Shown here: positions 1 through 8,577 of the stretch, one piece after another | How the letters are laid out: each line of letters starts with the position of its first letter | How positions within the stretch are numbered: the first letter of the stretch is position 1 | NCBI GenBank assembly: GCA_044326545.1 | Contig: JBIRBM010000003.1 | Span: 124,001 to 188,000 of the forward strand | DNA from: JANWJE01 sp044326545 | GTDB lineage: Bacteria > Chlamydiota > Chlamydiia > Chlamydiales > Parachlamydiaceae | DNA length: 64,000 nucleotides | Direction: 5' to 3' | Program-made: the position numbers and the translations under genes | The notes under the pieces: generated by a model | Told to the model about the DNA's origin: nothing | Database searches by the model: none | Seen by the model: the letters and a program-made list of their open reading frames with translations, nothing else

Positions 1-1086
1 TCCCTAGCTCATCAAGACCATATTTTAAATTTTTGCTCGAATAATTACCTTGGCCTTGCAAACCACCCCAGCATCATTGAAGCTGCAATACAAAGTTATC
101 GCCACTACGGATTCGGGCTCTCCTCCGTCCGTTTTATATGCGGTACCCAGACCGTTCATAAAGAGCTAGAGCAGGCACTCTCCCAATTTTTAGGCACTGA
201 AGAGACGATTCTCTACACCTCTTGTTTTGATGCGAATGGGGGATTATTCGAAACCCTGCTAGGAGCAGAAGATGCAGTGATTAGCGATGCTCTAAATCAC
301 GCCAGTATTATTGACGGGATTCGATTATGTAAAGCGAGACGCTTGCGGTATGAGCACAATAACATGGAAAGTTTAGAGGCTCAACTTAAAGAAGCACATG
401 ATGCTCGCTACAGGCTGATCGCAACAGATGGTGCTTTTTCGATGGATGGCACAATCGCCAATCTTCAAGCCATTTGTGATCTGGCTGATCAATATCAAGC
501 GCTTGTCATGGTGGATGACAGCCATGCCACAGGGTTTTTAGGTAAGCATGGCAGAGGCTCTTTCGAATATTGCAACGTGATGGGACGTGTCGACATTTTA
601 ACCGGAACCCTTGGAAAAGCGATGGGCGGCGCATCAGGAGGATACACGTCGGGCCGCAAGCCTTTGATCGATTGGCTTCGCCAGCGCTCCCGTCCCTATC
701 TATTTTCTAACACGTTAGTTCCAAGCATTGCCTCTGCAACACTTAAAGTGATCGAATTAGTCCGAGAAGCTGATGACCGGCGCGAACAGCTCAAAGCAAA
801 CAGTCATTATTTTCGCGAACAGATGGAGCGTTTAGGGTTTGATTTAATCCCAGGACATCATCCCATTATTCCGGTTATGCTAGGAGATGCCAAAATCGCG
901 CAAGATTTTGCCTCTAGAATGTTAAATGAGGGGGTTTATGTTGTTGGATTTTGCTATCCGGTCGTTCCTCAAGGCAAAGCGCGCATCCGGACGCAAATGT
1001 GCGCTAATCACTCTCAAAATGACCTGGACCGTGCCATCCAAGCTTTCGCAAAAGTTGGGCGCGAATTGGGTTTAATTAAACAATAG
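1..1086 (+). CDS. kbl: Glycine C-acetyltransferase (2-amino-3-ketobutyrate CoA ligase), 5' truncated by the window
   Basis: This PLP enzyme of the alpha-oxoamine synthase family cleaves 2-amino-3-ketobutyrate with CoA to glycine and acetyl-CoA. The frame is open from base 1 and reads FCSNNYLGLANHP and SSVRFICGTQTVHKELE, typical of the family N-terminal half. Further on are DDSHATGFLGKHGRG, with the PLP-contacting Asp and His, and TGTLGKAMGG, whose Lys (codon 616-618) is the expected Schiff-base lysine. The 361 codons present lack roughly 35-40 N-terminal residues relative to the usual length near 398. The next gene encodes the enzyme that makes its substrate, which favours Kbl over the related AONS (BioF) or ALAS enzymes. 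No start codon is visible because it lies upstream of the window. Confidence 0.93.
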   Translation, partial: SLAHQDHILNFCSNNYLGLANHPSIIEAAIQSYRHYGFGLSSVRFICGTQTVHKELEQALSQFLGTEETILYTSCFDANGGLFETLLGAEDAVISDALNHASIIDGIRLCKARRLRYEHNNMESLEAQLKEAHDARYRLIATDGAFSMDGTIANLQAICDLADQYQALVMVDDSHATGFLGKHGRGSFEYCNVMGRVDILTGTLGKAMGGASGGYTSGRKPLIDWLRQRSRPYLFSNTLVPSIASATLKVIELVREADDRREQLKANSHYFREQMERLGFDLIPGHHPIIPVMLGDAKIAQDFASRMLNEGVYVVGFCYPVVPQGKARIRTQMCANHSQNDLDRAIQAFAKVGRELGLIKQ

Positions 1087-1311
1087 ACTTCTGTCGAAAC
1101 TCCATTTGCTTGATAAAATGCCATTTTGGCATCTTGATTGTCAAATTTTTCGACTCTACAGATGGCTGATCAAAACATGTTTTAATGATTCGTCATCTGT
1201 TGAGCCGCCCCATTTTTTCTTTGATAAAAAATGAACAGAGAGTTTAGACTGTCTCCCTTTTAACTGGTCATACTACGCACCAATTGAGTCAATACATGAA
1301 GGACATGAATT

Positions 1312-2259
1312 ATGGATAAAATCATTGTAATTGGAGCCTCCGGACAAATAGGTTCTGAACTGACAATCGACCTTCGTAAAAAATATGGCAATCACAATGT
1401 GATAGCAAGCGATATTCGTGATGCTAGTGAAGAGATCATGAACACGGGTCCTTTTGAAACATTGGACGTCATGAATGAATGTAAACTTCATGACGTGATT
1501 AAAAAACATGACATTAAAAAAGTTTATCTTCTAGCCGCTTATCTCTCCGGAACTGCAGAAAAACATCCAAAAAGTGCCTGGGATCTGAATATGAAGAGCC
1601 TCCTTTCGGTATTGGATATGGCCAAAGATCGAGTGATTAAACAAATTTTTTGGCCCAGCACAATCGCTGTATTCGGCCCCTCGACCCCTAAAAAAGAGAC
1701 CCCTCAGCTCACGATCATGGAGCCCTCAACTGTTTATGGAATAAGCAAGCAAGCAGGAGAGAGATGGTGCGAATATTATTATCATAAGCACGGTGTAGAT
1801 GTCAGAAGCCTCCGTTATCCAGGCCTTATCAGCTATAAAACGGAAGCCGGTGGAGGGACAACAGACTATGCTGTTGAAATCTTTTATGGCGCGATTCAAG
1901 AACGTCAATACACCTGTTTTTTAAATCAACAGACAAAACTGCCCATGATGTTTATGCCCGATGCTATCCGGGCAGCAATCGACCTTATGGAAACAGATCC
2001 AAGTCAGATCAACATTCGCTCAAGTTATAATTTAAGTGCGCTGAGCTTTACACCCGAAGAGCTGGCAGATGAAATCAAAAAACATATCCCCGATTTTAAA
2101 ATCACATATGAGCCCGATTTTAGACAACAAATCGCCGATTCTTGGCCTGCAAGTATTGACGATCGTGTTGCGAGACAAGATTGGGGGTGGAGACATGAGT
2201 ATGATTTAGCGTCGATGACCGATGTGATGCTCAAAGAAATTAGGAAGAAATTGAATTAA
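1312..2259 (+). CDS. tdh: L-threonine 3-dehydrogenase, SDR (NAD-epimerase-like) type
   Basis: It is predicted to oxidise L-threonine to 2-amino-3-ketobutyrate with NAD+, feeding the Kbl enzyme encoded 225 bases upstream. The N-terminus has the Rossmann motif GASGQIG (residues 8-14), followed by an acidic residue after beta-2 (SDIRD) that suits NAD. The catalytic set of extended SDRs is present: WPSTIAVFG with Ser116/Thr117, and YGISK with Tyr142 and Lys146. The full-length reading (315 residues) matches the short-chain type of TDH known from Flavobacterium, Cupriavidus and trypanosomes, not the zinc MDR type of E. coli. AAGGA stands eight bases before the ATG. A generic UDP-sugar epimerase is the alternative, but the kbl neighbour and the sequence pattern favour TDH. 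Confidence 0.9.
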   Translation: MDKIIVIGASGQIGSELTIDLRKKYGNHNVIASDIRDASEEIMNTGPFETLDVMNECKLHDVIKKHDIKKVYLLAAYLSGTAEKHPKSAWDLNMKSLLSVLDMAKDRVIKQIFWPSTIAVFGPSTPKKETPQLTIMEPSTVYGISKQAGERWCEYYYHKHGVDVRSLRYPGLISYKTEAGGGTTDYAVEIFYGAIQERQYTCFLNQQTKLPMMFMPDAIRAAIDLMETDPSQINIRSSYNLSALSFTPEELADEIKKHIPDFKITYEPDFRQQIADSWPASIDDRVARQDWGWRHEYDLASMTDVMLKEIRKKLN

Positions 2260-2329
2260 GCACCTCTTCAAAATCTTTGATCACGATGTTTGGCTGTTAT
2301 CAATCAAAGATGACTTATTTAAGTTTTCC

Positions 2330-2435
2330 TAGGGCGTGTCATCAACTGATAATCAACTTTTATTCAAGATGATTTCTCACCACCCGGTTGAGAAATCATC
2401 TTGAATAAGGCTTTAGCAATCGATGACACGCTCTA
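2330..2435. repeat. Palindromic element with a 20-bp perfect hairpin, overlapping the 3' end of the next gene
   Basis: Bases 2360-2379 and 2389-2408 are perfect inverted copies (TTATTCAAGATGATTTCTCA) separated by nine bases. An outer imperfect pair, TAGGGCGTGTCATC and GATGACACGCTCTA, frames it. Related TAGGGC(G/A)(T/C)GTCATCAA sequence recurs near 22012 and as a perfect palindrome at 45727-45758. The right arm runs into the last codons of the minus-strand gene ending at 2413. It could act as a transcription terminator between the converging genes, but no clean T-tract follows. Confidence 0.8.
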
Positions 2436-5151
2436 AAAACCCTTCAAGCCGCAACAGATCTGTTGGTTTTTCCAAGATTTTTTTTTCGAAGAGATCCTCT
2501 ATGCAGACAATTCCTTTGCTATGAAAGGTCTGCCAACTCTTCTTTAGACCGGTGTTTTGGGTTAAATAACGGTGTAAGCAAAATAAAGGGTGCTGTTTTC
2601 TGAGGATGATTAACGCGTCTAACATGAATTCATCTGGTTTTAATTCCATCCTTTGTCGCTTATCTCGAGTGGTCATCTTTCTCTTCTGATCAGACAAGAG
2701 CTTTATTCTCGAGTCAATGATCGATTGATCCTCAAAAGATAATTGAGGAAACGTTAAAAGATTTTGATAGAAATTAAGACACATCTCTTTGAATTGAATG
2801 GCTCTGCCATGATTAAAATCTAAAAGATGGACGATTTCCTCGCATTTGAGTTGTGCTTCATCATCTGAGCACTTAATCAATGTGCATTCTTCCCACAAAG
2901 ACCAAACAGTTCGATTCTCTCTTTTCATAACAGAGGAGGGAGAGGAAGAAATTTTTAATGAAACCCCCTCTAAAGGCAATAATGTTTCAAGAGATCGAAT
3001 CAATTGCCCCACTTTTTTTTCTAACGCTCCCGAGATTCCCAAACGTTCTAAGTCTTGATTGGAATGAATCCCCAAAGAGATCAAATCACTTGAATGTGTA
3101 ATGCCCAATTCACTATGGGGACTAATCCCTAAATAAGGTAAATTCCCCTCTCTCACAAGTGTCCAAAATCCTTCATAAAGAACTGCCGTAAGATCTGTTT
3201 TTTCATTAACATCTAACACCTTGGCCTCTAAACTGTTCATTTTACTGTTAATCAAGGCATGAGGTCCTTCAAATAAAGGGCGCTTTGAAGTTAAATCACA
3301 AGAGATCTGCTGTAAATGACGAAAGGCTCGGTTGAGTTCCGAACGCTCTTTTTTGGAAAAAAAATCGAAATTGTCTGAATCTTGCATCCATTTCGATAAA
3401 AAATAGTATTGAGCAGAAGAGGGGCGGCGACACATCATCCATAAATCAACTACTTGTTTTTGCATCTCTTCTAACGTTTCGCGGCTCAGTGAAGAACTTT
3501 CTGCGACTCGCTCAAATTGCCTATTTAATTCGAGATACCCTTCATTGAATTTTTTATAGAGTTGATCCAATTCCTCTGATTTAAACCCAAGATAATCGCT
3601 TAATTGAGATCCACGCAACGCTTGCAAAATCGCGAGAAATCTATCATGACTTAAAGAAGCACCTTCATTTAACGTAAACGCATAAAATTGATCGCGATCT
3701 AAATCACAAATCAAAAATGCGAGTTGCTCCGGACTCATATAGCGAGCCAGTTGAAACAAAGTGGTTCTTTTCTGAACATCTCCAGCTAGTAGACCGATTA
3801 AAAGAGGAGGGATACGTAAGATAAAGGGACTGCAATCGACTTCCATGTTAATATCTAGAGTCTGTAAAAATTCATAACAATTTTTTAGGGTAAAAAAGGA
3901 CGTCGGATCGATAGGGATGAATGTGTTGTTCATGTCTAGATTCATCATTTCGTAAATAAGAGCCGATCTTTCTTTATTTTTTTTAACCATTTGCAAAAGA
4001 AACGCCGAATGCGAATCGGCAACACTATGAGATAAGAGATGGGTCCTTAACATCAAAGGTGTATTAAAGAGAAATTCGTCAAAAAGATCTGCAGATAAAT
4101 AGGCTAAAAGATAGGCTCCTCCTGTAAAGTTTTGCAAACACAATCGTTGTAAAAAATCAATCACCTCATCTTTTTGGATGATCTGAAAGATTGTTATCGT
4201 GATTCGTTTTCGCTCGAGCAGACCTTTTTCAAGCAAGAGTAGTTGATCATACCAACGAGCTAAACGAGAGAGATCAGAGGAATAGGCACAAAATATTTGA
4301 ATTTTCTTTGAAGGGGTCATCGCATTCAAAAGGGCAACTTGAGCCTTATCACTTAAATCACCTAATTGATGGATGATCTTACCGAATGTTTTGGATTGGT
4401 AAAATTTATGTAAAAAGAGATTTAAAATTTTCTTAACTTTTTGATGTGCATGATCAAGATGAGTTGCCACCGCTTCAATGCAGTTAACATAGCCATCTTC
4501 TGATAAATCAAAATCAAGATTCCGCGTGGATGCTTTAATCAGGAATGATCGATCCCCATCTTCTAGAAAAAAAAGAACATCCCCCCATTTTCTATAGCTC
4601 ATCGATTGCGCACAATATTTGAGCCACTGCCTTTTACGGCGATTTGAAAAAGCGTTTAATAAAGCGGAAAAAAAATGCTTGCCTCCCTGCCTCCTGGCTT
4701 CACTCTCGGCGCGACCAAAATCTAAAGACTCAAACACCGCTAAAAAGATATTTTTCCATTCACTGATTTCACTGGTGACTTTTTTCAAGATTTTTTTCCG
4801 ATCCTCTAAGCCTAAACGTCCAATAAAATCAGCGAAAAAAAAAGGGGCTTCACTCATCATTTGAATTTTGTGTTCTAAAGGTAAAGAGAAAAATCCATTG
4901 ATTAAAGATTTACTTATCTCTGTTTGCTCCTCATTGTCTATTTTTTTTATTCCCTCTTGAAAAATTCTCAAAATTGAATCTCGCTCATCTTCCCTCGCAA
5001 GAACTAACAAAATTTCATTTTCCAGTCTTCTCGGGTCTTCAGCAAAATATTGAACTAATTCATCTTGAGTCATTCTCTCAAAATCAACAGAATCATAAAA
5101 AGAGAGGGGATAAACTAAGGAGGAGATCGATAATAGGTTTGAAGATTGCAT
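2413..5151 (-). CDS. Large alpha-helical hypothetical protein (912 aa)
   Basis: I do not recognise the family. The protein is long, acidic-basic mixed, without an evident signal peptide or membrane segment, and is predicted from its heptad-like Leu pattern to be almost entirely helical. Short repeated themes of the type 'LxxLL...AMTPSKKIQIF' suggest a solenoid of helical repeats, but no motif is clear enough to name. A region near residues 715-745 (SDLISLGI, QDLERLGISGALEKKV) looks like two short tandem helix pairs, somewhat like helix-hairpin-helix units. The start is well supported, with AAGGA eight bases before the ATG. The stop codon and last few residues lie inside a palindromic repeat. 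A cytosolic or injected lineage-specific protein are both possible. Confidence 0.75.
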   Translation of the reverse strand: MQSSNLLSISSLVYPLSFYDSVDFERMTQDELVQYFAEDPRRLENEILLVLAREDERDSILRIFQEGIKKIDNEEQTEISKSLINGFFSLPLEHKIQMMSEAPFFFADFIGRLGLEDRKKILKKVTSEISEWKNIFLAVFESLDFGRAESEARRQGGKHFFSALLNAFSNRRKRQWLKYCAQSMSYRKWGDVLFFLEDGDRSFLIKASTRNLDFDLSEDGYVNCIEAVATHLDHAHQKVKKILNLFLHKFYQSKTFGKIIHQLGDLSDKAQVALLNAMTPSKKIQIFCAYSSDLSRLARWYDQLLLLEKGLLERKRITITIFQIIQKDEVIDFLQRLCLQNFTGGAYLLAYLSADLFDEFLFNTPLMLRTHLLSHSVADSHSAFLLQMVKKNKERSALIYEMMNLDMNNTFIPIDPTSFFTLKNCYEFLQTLDINMEVDCSPFILRIPPLLIGLLAGDVQKRTTLFQLARYMSPEQLAFLICDLDRDQFYAFTLNEGASLSHDRFLAILQALRGSQLSDYLGFKSEELDQLYKKFNEGYLELNRQFERVAESSSLSRETLEEMQKQVVDLWMMCRRPSSAQYYFLSKWMQDSDNFDFFSKKERSELNRAFRHLQQISCDLTSKRPLFEGPHALINSKMNSLEAKVLDVNEKTDLTAVLYEGFWTLVREGNLPYLGISPHSELGITHSSDLISLGIHSNQDLERLGISGALEKKVGQLIRSLETLLPLEGVSLKISSSPSSVMKRENRTVWSLWEECTLIKCSDDEAQLKCEEIVHLLDFNHGRAIQFKEMCLNFYQNLLTFPQLSFEDQSIIDSRIKLLSDQKRKMTTRDKRQRMELKPDEFMLDALIILRKQHPLFCLHRYLTQNTGLKKSWQTFHSKGIVCIEDLFEKKILEKPTDLLRLEGFLERVIDC

Positions 5152-5200
5152 AATTTTCCTTTTTTAAAAATCATAGACTTATTCAAGCCCAAATTCTCAC

Positions 5201-7621
5201 TTAAGAGTGGCTATTTTCAACAGGCAAGGAAATGCGCTGAGCATTTAGAAGGACAATCAAGCTACTGGCGACCATAGCAAAAGCTGCAAATATCGGCGTC
5301 ATGAAACCTGCTGCTGCAACCCCTAGCCCAAGACAATTATAAAAAAAAGCCCAAAATAGATTTTGCTTAATGATTTTTCTCCCTTTTATTGCAATCTTTC
5401 GCATGTTGATTAAGGAATCAAAACTCTTTGTCGTCAGTAAAAGGTCGGAAACCTGAATGGAAAAATCACTTGCTGAAAAAACAGCGATTGCAACATGAGA
5501 GGCAGCTAAGGCAGGAGCATCATTGACTCCATCCCCTACCATAGCAATAATCTCTCCTCTTTCCCTAAACGTATCGATTAGCTCTTTTTTTTGTAAAGGA
5601 TGATATCCCGATCTCCACTCATTTATCGCACAGGCTGCCGCCACATTTTTTACAGCAGACTCGCAATCCCCTGACAACAACAGGGTTTTCATTGGAGATA
5701 ACCGTTGAATAAAGTCTCGCATGCCCGGTTTAACCTTATCACCTAACTGAATCACTGAAAGGCAGACATTTTCCTTTGCAAAATAGACTGTTGTTAAAAT
5801 CGATTCATCTTCTTGGGTCTTTTGTGGCGGAATCTCAATGCCTAAATGTTTAAAGAATTGACTTGATCCAAGGGAATAATGTTTTTCACAAAAAACCCCT
5901 CGGATTCCATTTCCGACAACTTCCTCAATCTTCTCAAATTGAGCGGATGGAGAAAGCAAAGATCCGTACAAGGCAACGGCAATAGGATGAATGGAGTGCG
6001 CAACGAGCCCTTTTAAGACCATTTTTTCTTCAGAACTCAAGGATTCTAAACCTGAACAGACATTAAAACGCCCCTCGGTCACAGTTCCTGTTTTATCAAA
6101 AACACACAACGTCTCTTGTCCAATAAAAGGAAGACACCCGCGATTGCGAACAAGAACGCCTAATTTTGCCATTGCATTCAGAATATAAGCTTCTGCCAGC
6201 GGAGCCGCAATCCCGATCGCGCATGGACAGGAAATCAATAAAATCGAAATGGCTTTGATGATCGCCGTTTGTACGACACTCTTTTTGGGATCTGCACCAC
6301 CTAAAAAAATGGAAATTCCAACCGCTGCGAGCGCAAATGCCACGACAAACGGAACGAACCATTTGACTATCTTATCCGAAGCCCTCACATACTTTGACTT
6401 ATGCCCAATATCATGACTGACCATATTGATGATCTGTTGTAACGTAGAGTCTTCAATTGAGGAGAAGACTTTTACCAATAAAAATCCTTGTTGTAAAATG
6501 GTGCCGGAGACAACACACGCGCCCTTTTCTTTTGGAACAGGAAGTGATTCACCGGTGATAAAAGATTCATCGCACACTCCACTCCCCTCTTGAACGCAGC
6601 CATCCAAGACAATTTTTTCCCCTGTACAGACAACAAGACAATCGCCTGGTAAGATTTCTTTAATGGAAACGAAAACGTCTTCGCCATTTGGGTAACGTTT
6701 TCTTCCTTTGCGAGGTAAAGCAAGTGTTAATTTCATCAGGGCATCTTTAGCTGAAAACTTCGCTTTTGATTCTAGTATTTTTCCAAGAAGAACAAACATG
6801 ATAATCACTGTGATCGAATCGAAATAAACATAAGGCCTCCCTTCATATAATTCATAAAAAGAGAGACTTGTTGCAGCCGCAACGCCAATCCCAACAAGAG
6901 CCTCCATTCCCCATATCCCCACTTTTAAACCATTGATCAGGCGTTTCCATATTGGCCAAGCACTATAGAAGATGACCGGTAAAGACGCAATCATTGAGAG
7001 GTAAGCAAACAAATGAGCATAGTCTTCGCCATCTCCTCGATCAAAATAGGTTGCATAAATTGGATAGGCAAACATCATGATATTTAATGAAAAAAATGTC
7101 GCCACGATAAAGCGGAGCATCAGGGAGCGACTGATACCTTCTTGCTTGGGGTCTTGTAAAAAAAGAGGGTGGTAACCTAATTGCCTAATCATTTTGAGGA
7201 TTTTTTCTTTTGAAATCATGAGAGGGGTAAATTCAATCGAAGCTAAATCTGTTGCGTAGTCAACATAACAGGCTCTTACTCCCCTCTCCCTCATTAAAAT
7301 AAGATGAATCACTTGTGCGCAGGAGGGACACCACATATTTTCAATGACTAAGTGTAATTTTTGAAAATCTCTTTCGTCGATTTTTTTCTCATCATCTTTT
7401 GGAAAATAAAGTTCAGGATTTGTGATGAGTCCTGCTTGAAGGGCCTGTAAATAAACGGGATGTTCTTTAAAATTGAGCAAAGCCCCTTGCGCCACCAAAA
7501 TTTGATAGACAACTTGACAACCTTTGCAGCAAAAGAGCATTTCGCCCTCCTCTGCCCGATGTTGACCCCTCTTAAGAGAGCTCTGGCATAATGAACATTG
7601 GGTCTCGACTTCCAATTGCAT
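5201..7621 (-). CDS. Copper-type P1B ATPase, CcoI/FixI-like (806 aa)
   Basis: A heavy-metal-translocating ATPase of the inner membrane. Reading N to C: an N-terminal Cys-rich metal-binding region (CSLC then FCCKGC, residues about 8-37, like the domain preceding CcoI/FixI ATPases); an HMA-like domain with CPSC near residue 100; paired transmembrane helices; the actuator TGES; the ion-site motif SCPCAIG near 466; the phosphorylation loop DKTGTVTEG near 505; and the hinge GDGVNDAPAL. CPC and the extra N-terminal domain point to Cu(I) and to the family that supplies cbb3-type oxidase assembly. No oxidase genes are in the window, so a general copper-export role is also possible. AAAGGA precedes the ATG at good spacing. 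Confidence 0.88.
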   Translation of the reverse strand: MQLEVETQCSLCQSSLKRGQHRAEEGEMLFCCKGCQVVYQILVAQGALLNFKEHPVYLQALQAGLITNPELYFPKDDEKKIDERDFQKLHLVIENMWCPSCAQVIHLILMRERGVRACYVDYATDLASIEFTPLMISKEKILKMIRQLGYHPLFLQDPKQEGISRSLMLRFIVATFFSLNIMMFAYPIYATYFDRGDGEDYAHLFAYLSMIASLPVIFYSAWPIWKRLINGLKVGIWGMEALVGIGVAAATSLSFYELYEGRPYVYFDSITVIIMFVLLGKILESKAKFSAKDALMKLTLALPRKGRKRYPNGEDVFVSIKEILPGDCLVVCTGEKIVLDGCVQEGSGVCDESFITGESLPVPKEKGACVVSGTILQQGFLLVKVFSSIEDSTLQQIINMVSHDIGHKSKYVRASDKIVKWFVPFVVAFALAAVGISIFLGGADPKKSVVQTAIIKAISILLISCPCAIGIAAPLAEAYILNAMAKLGVLVRNRGCLPFIGQETLCVFDKTGTVTEGRFNVCSGLESLSSEEKMVLKGLVAHSIHPIAVALYGSLLSPSAQFEKIEEVVGNGIRGVFCEKHYSLGSSQFFKHLGIEIPPQKTQEDESILTTVYFAKENVCLSVIQLGDKVKPGMRDFIQRLSPMKTLLLSGDCESAVKNVAAACAINEWRSGYHPLQKKELIDTFRERGEIIAMVGDGVNDAPALAASHVAIAVFSASDFSIQVSDLLLTTKSFDSLINMRKIAIKGRKIIKQNLFWAFFYNCLGLGVAAAGFMTPIFAAFAMVASSLIVLLNAQRISLPVENSHS

Positions 7622-7804
7622 ACAATTCCTTTAGGAAAATTGATGTTAATCTATCACTTCTTACCTTACCTGCCAAGGGGACGATTTTGAGATAGCTTAA
7701 AGCCTTCTCATGACATCCTCTAAAAAAGTGCGGAGGGAAAGAGTCTTGTTTTTATAGCCATTTATATGATATGATGAAAAGATAATCTATCAATCTGAGT
7801 GATC

Positions 7805-8335
7805 ATGAAACGACAGTTAGCTTATTACGGAGATCCAGTTCTCCGAAAAAAAGGACAATTAATTGAAAAAATTGATGACACCATTCATCAGCTTGTACAA
7901 GACATGACTGAAACAATGGTCGCAAACGATGGATGCGGTCTTGCTGCTCCTCAAGTTCATCAATCCCTCGCCCTTTTTATTACATGCATCCCTCGCAACT
8001 CAGATGATGAAACTCCATTACCTGGGGAGCTGCGCGTCTTTATTAACCCTAAAATCGTGTCGTACAGCGAAAATTTATGGTCCTGCCAGGAAGGCTGCTT
8101 ATCTATTCCAGGCCTTAGAAAAACAGTTGCACGGCCACAATCAGTCACAATTCAGGCAACAGACCTAGAAGGAAAAATGTTTGTAGAGACATTTATTGAA
8201 TTCGACGCCCATGTCATGATGCATGAAAACGACCACATCAATGGAGTTTTGTTCATAGACCGCTTATCGGCACGGGATAAAAAAGACATTGATCCTTTTC
8301 TTAAAAAGATAAAAAAGAAATATCAGACACAATAA
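7805..8335 (+). CDS. def: Peptide deformylase
   Basis: Removes the N-formyl group from nascent proteins in the cytosol, using a bound metal. All three signature motifs are present: GCGLAAPQV (motif 1), EGCLSIPG with the metal-ligand Cys (motif 2) and HENDHINGVLFIDRL with the two metal-ligand His and catalytic Glu (motif 3). The open frame allows a GTG six bases upstream (7799), but the in-frame ATG at 7805 gives MKRQLAYYGDPVLRKKG, which matches the usual N-terminus. The length of 176 residues is normal. No strong ribosome binding site is visible. Confidence 0.96.
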   Translation: MKRQLAYYGDPVLRKKGQLIEKIDDTIHQLVQDMTETMVANDGCGLAAPQVHQSLALFITCIPRNSDDETPLPGELRVFINPKIVSYSENLWSCQEGCLSIPGLRKTVARPQSVTIQATDLEGKMFVETFIEFDAHVMMHENDHINGVLFIDRLSARDKKDIDPFLKKIKKKYQTQ

Positions 8336-8577
8336 GGCTGTTTTTCATTTCGTCAGATCATCCTGACTTGCTCAAGATTCGATGCTCTGACCCGCTATTC
8401 TTCCCTTGTTTCAAAGCCTCAACCATTCCACATCCTTATTCCAGAAAAAAATGAATTTAAATGATTCTTATTTTAGATGCATTTAAATCTTTATTGTGAT
8501 AGCATTTTTTCATAATTCAAAGAAACAAACAAATAAAAATAAATCATTAATTAAAAAATATTAAGGTTCTAAAAATT

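Noticed and set aside
1118..1132. ATGCCA-TTT-TGGCAT hairpin after kbl
   Set aside because: Only six pairs and no T-tract, so it is not a convincing terminator.
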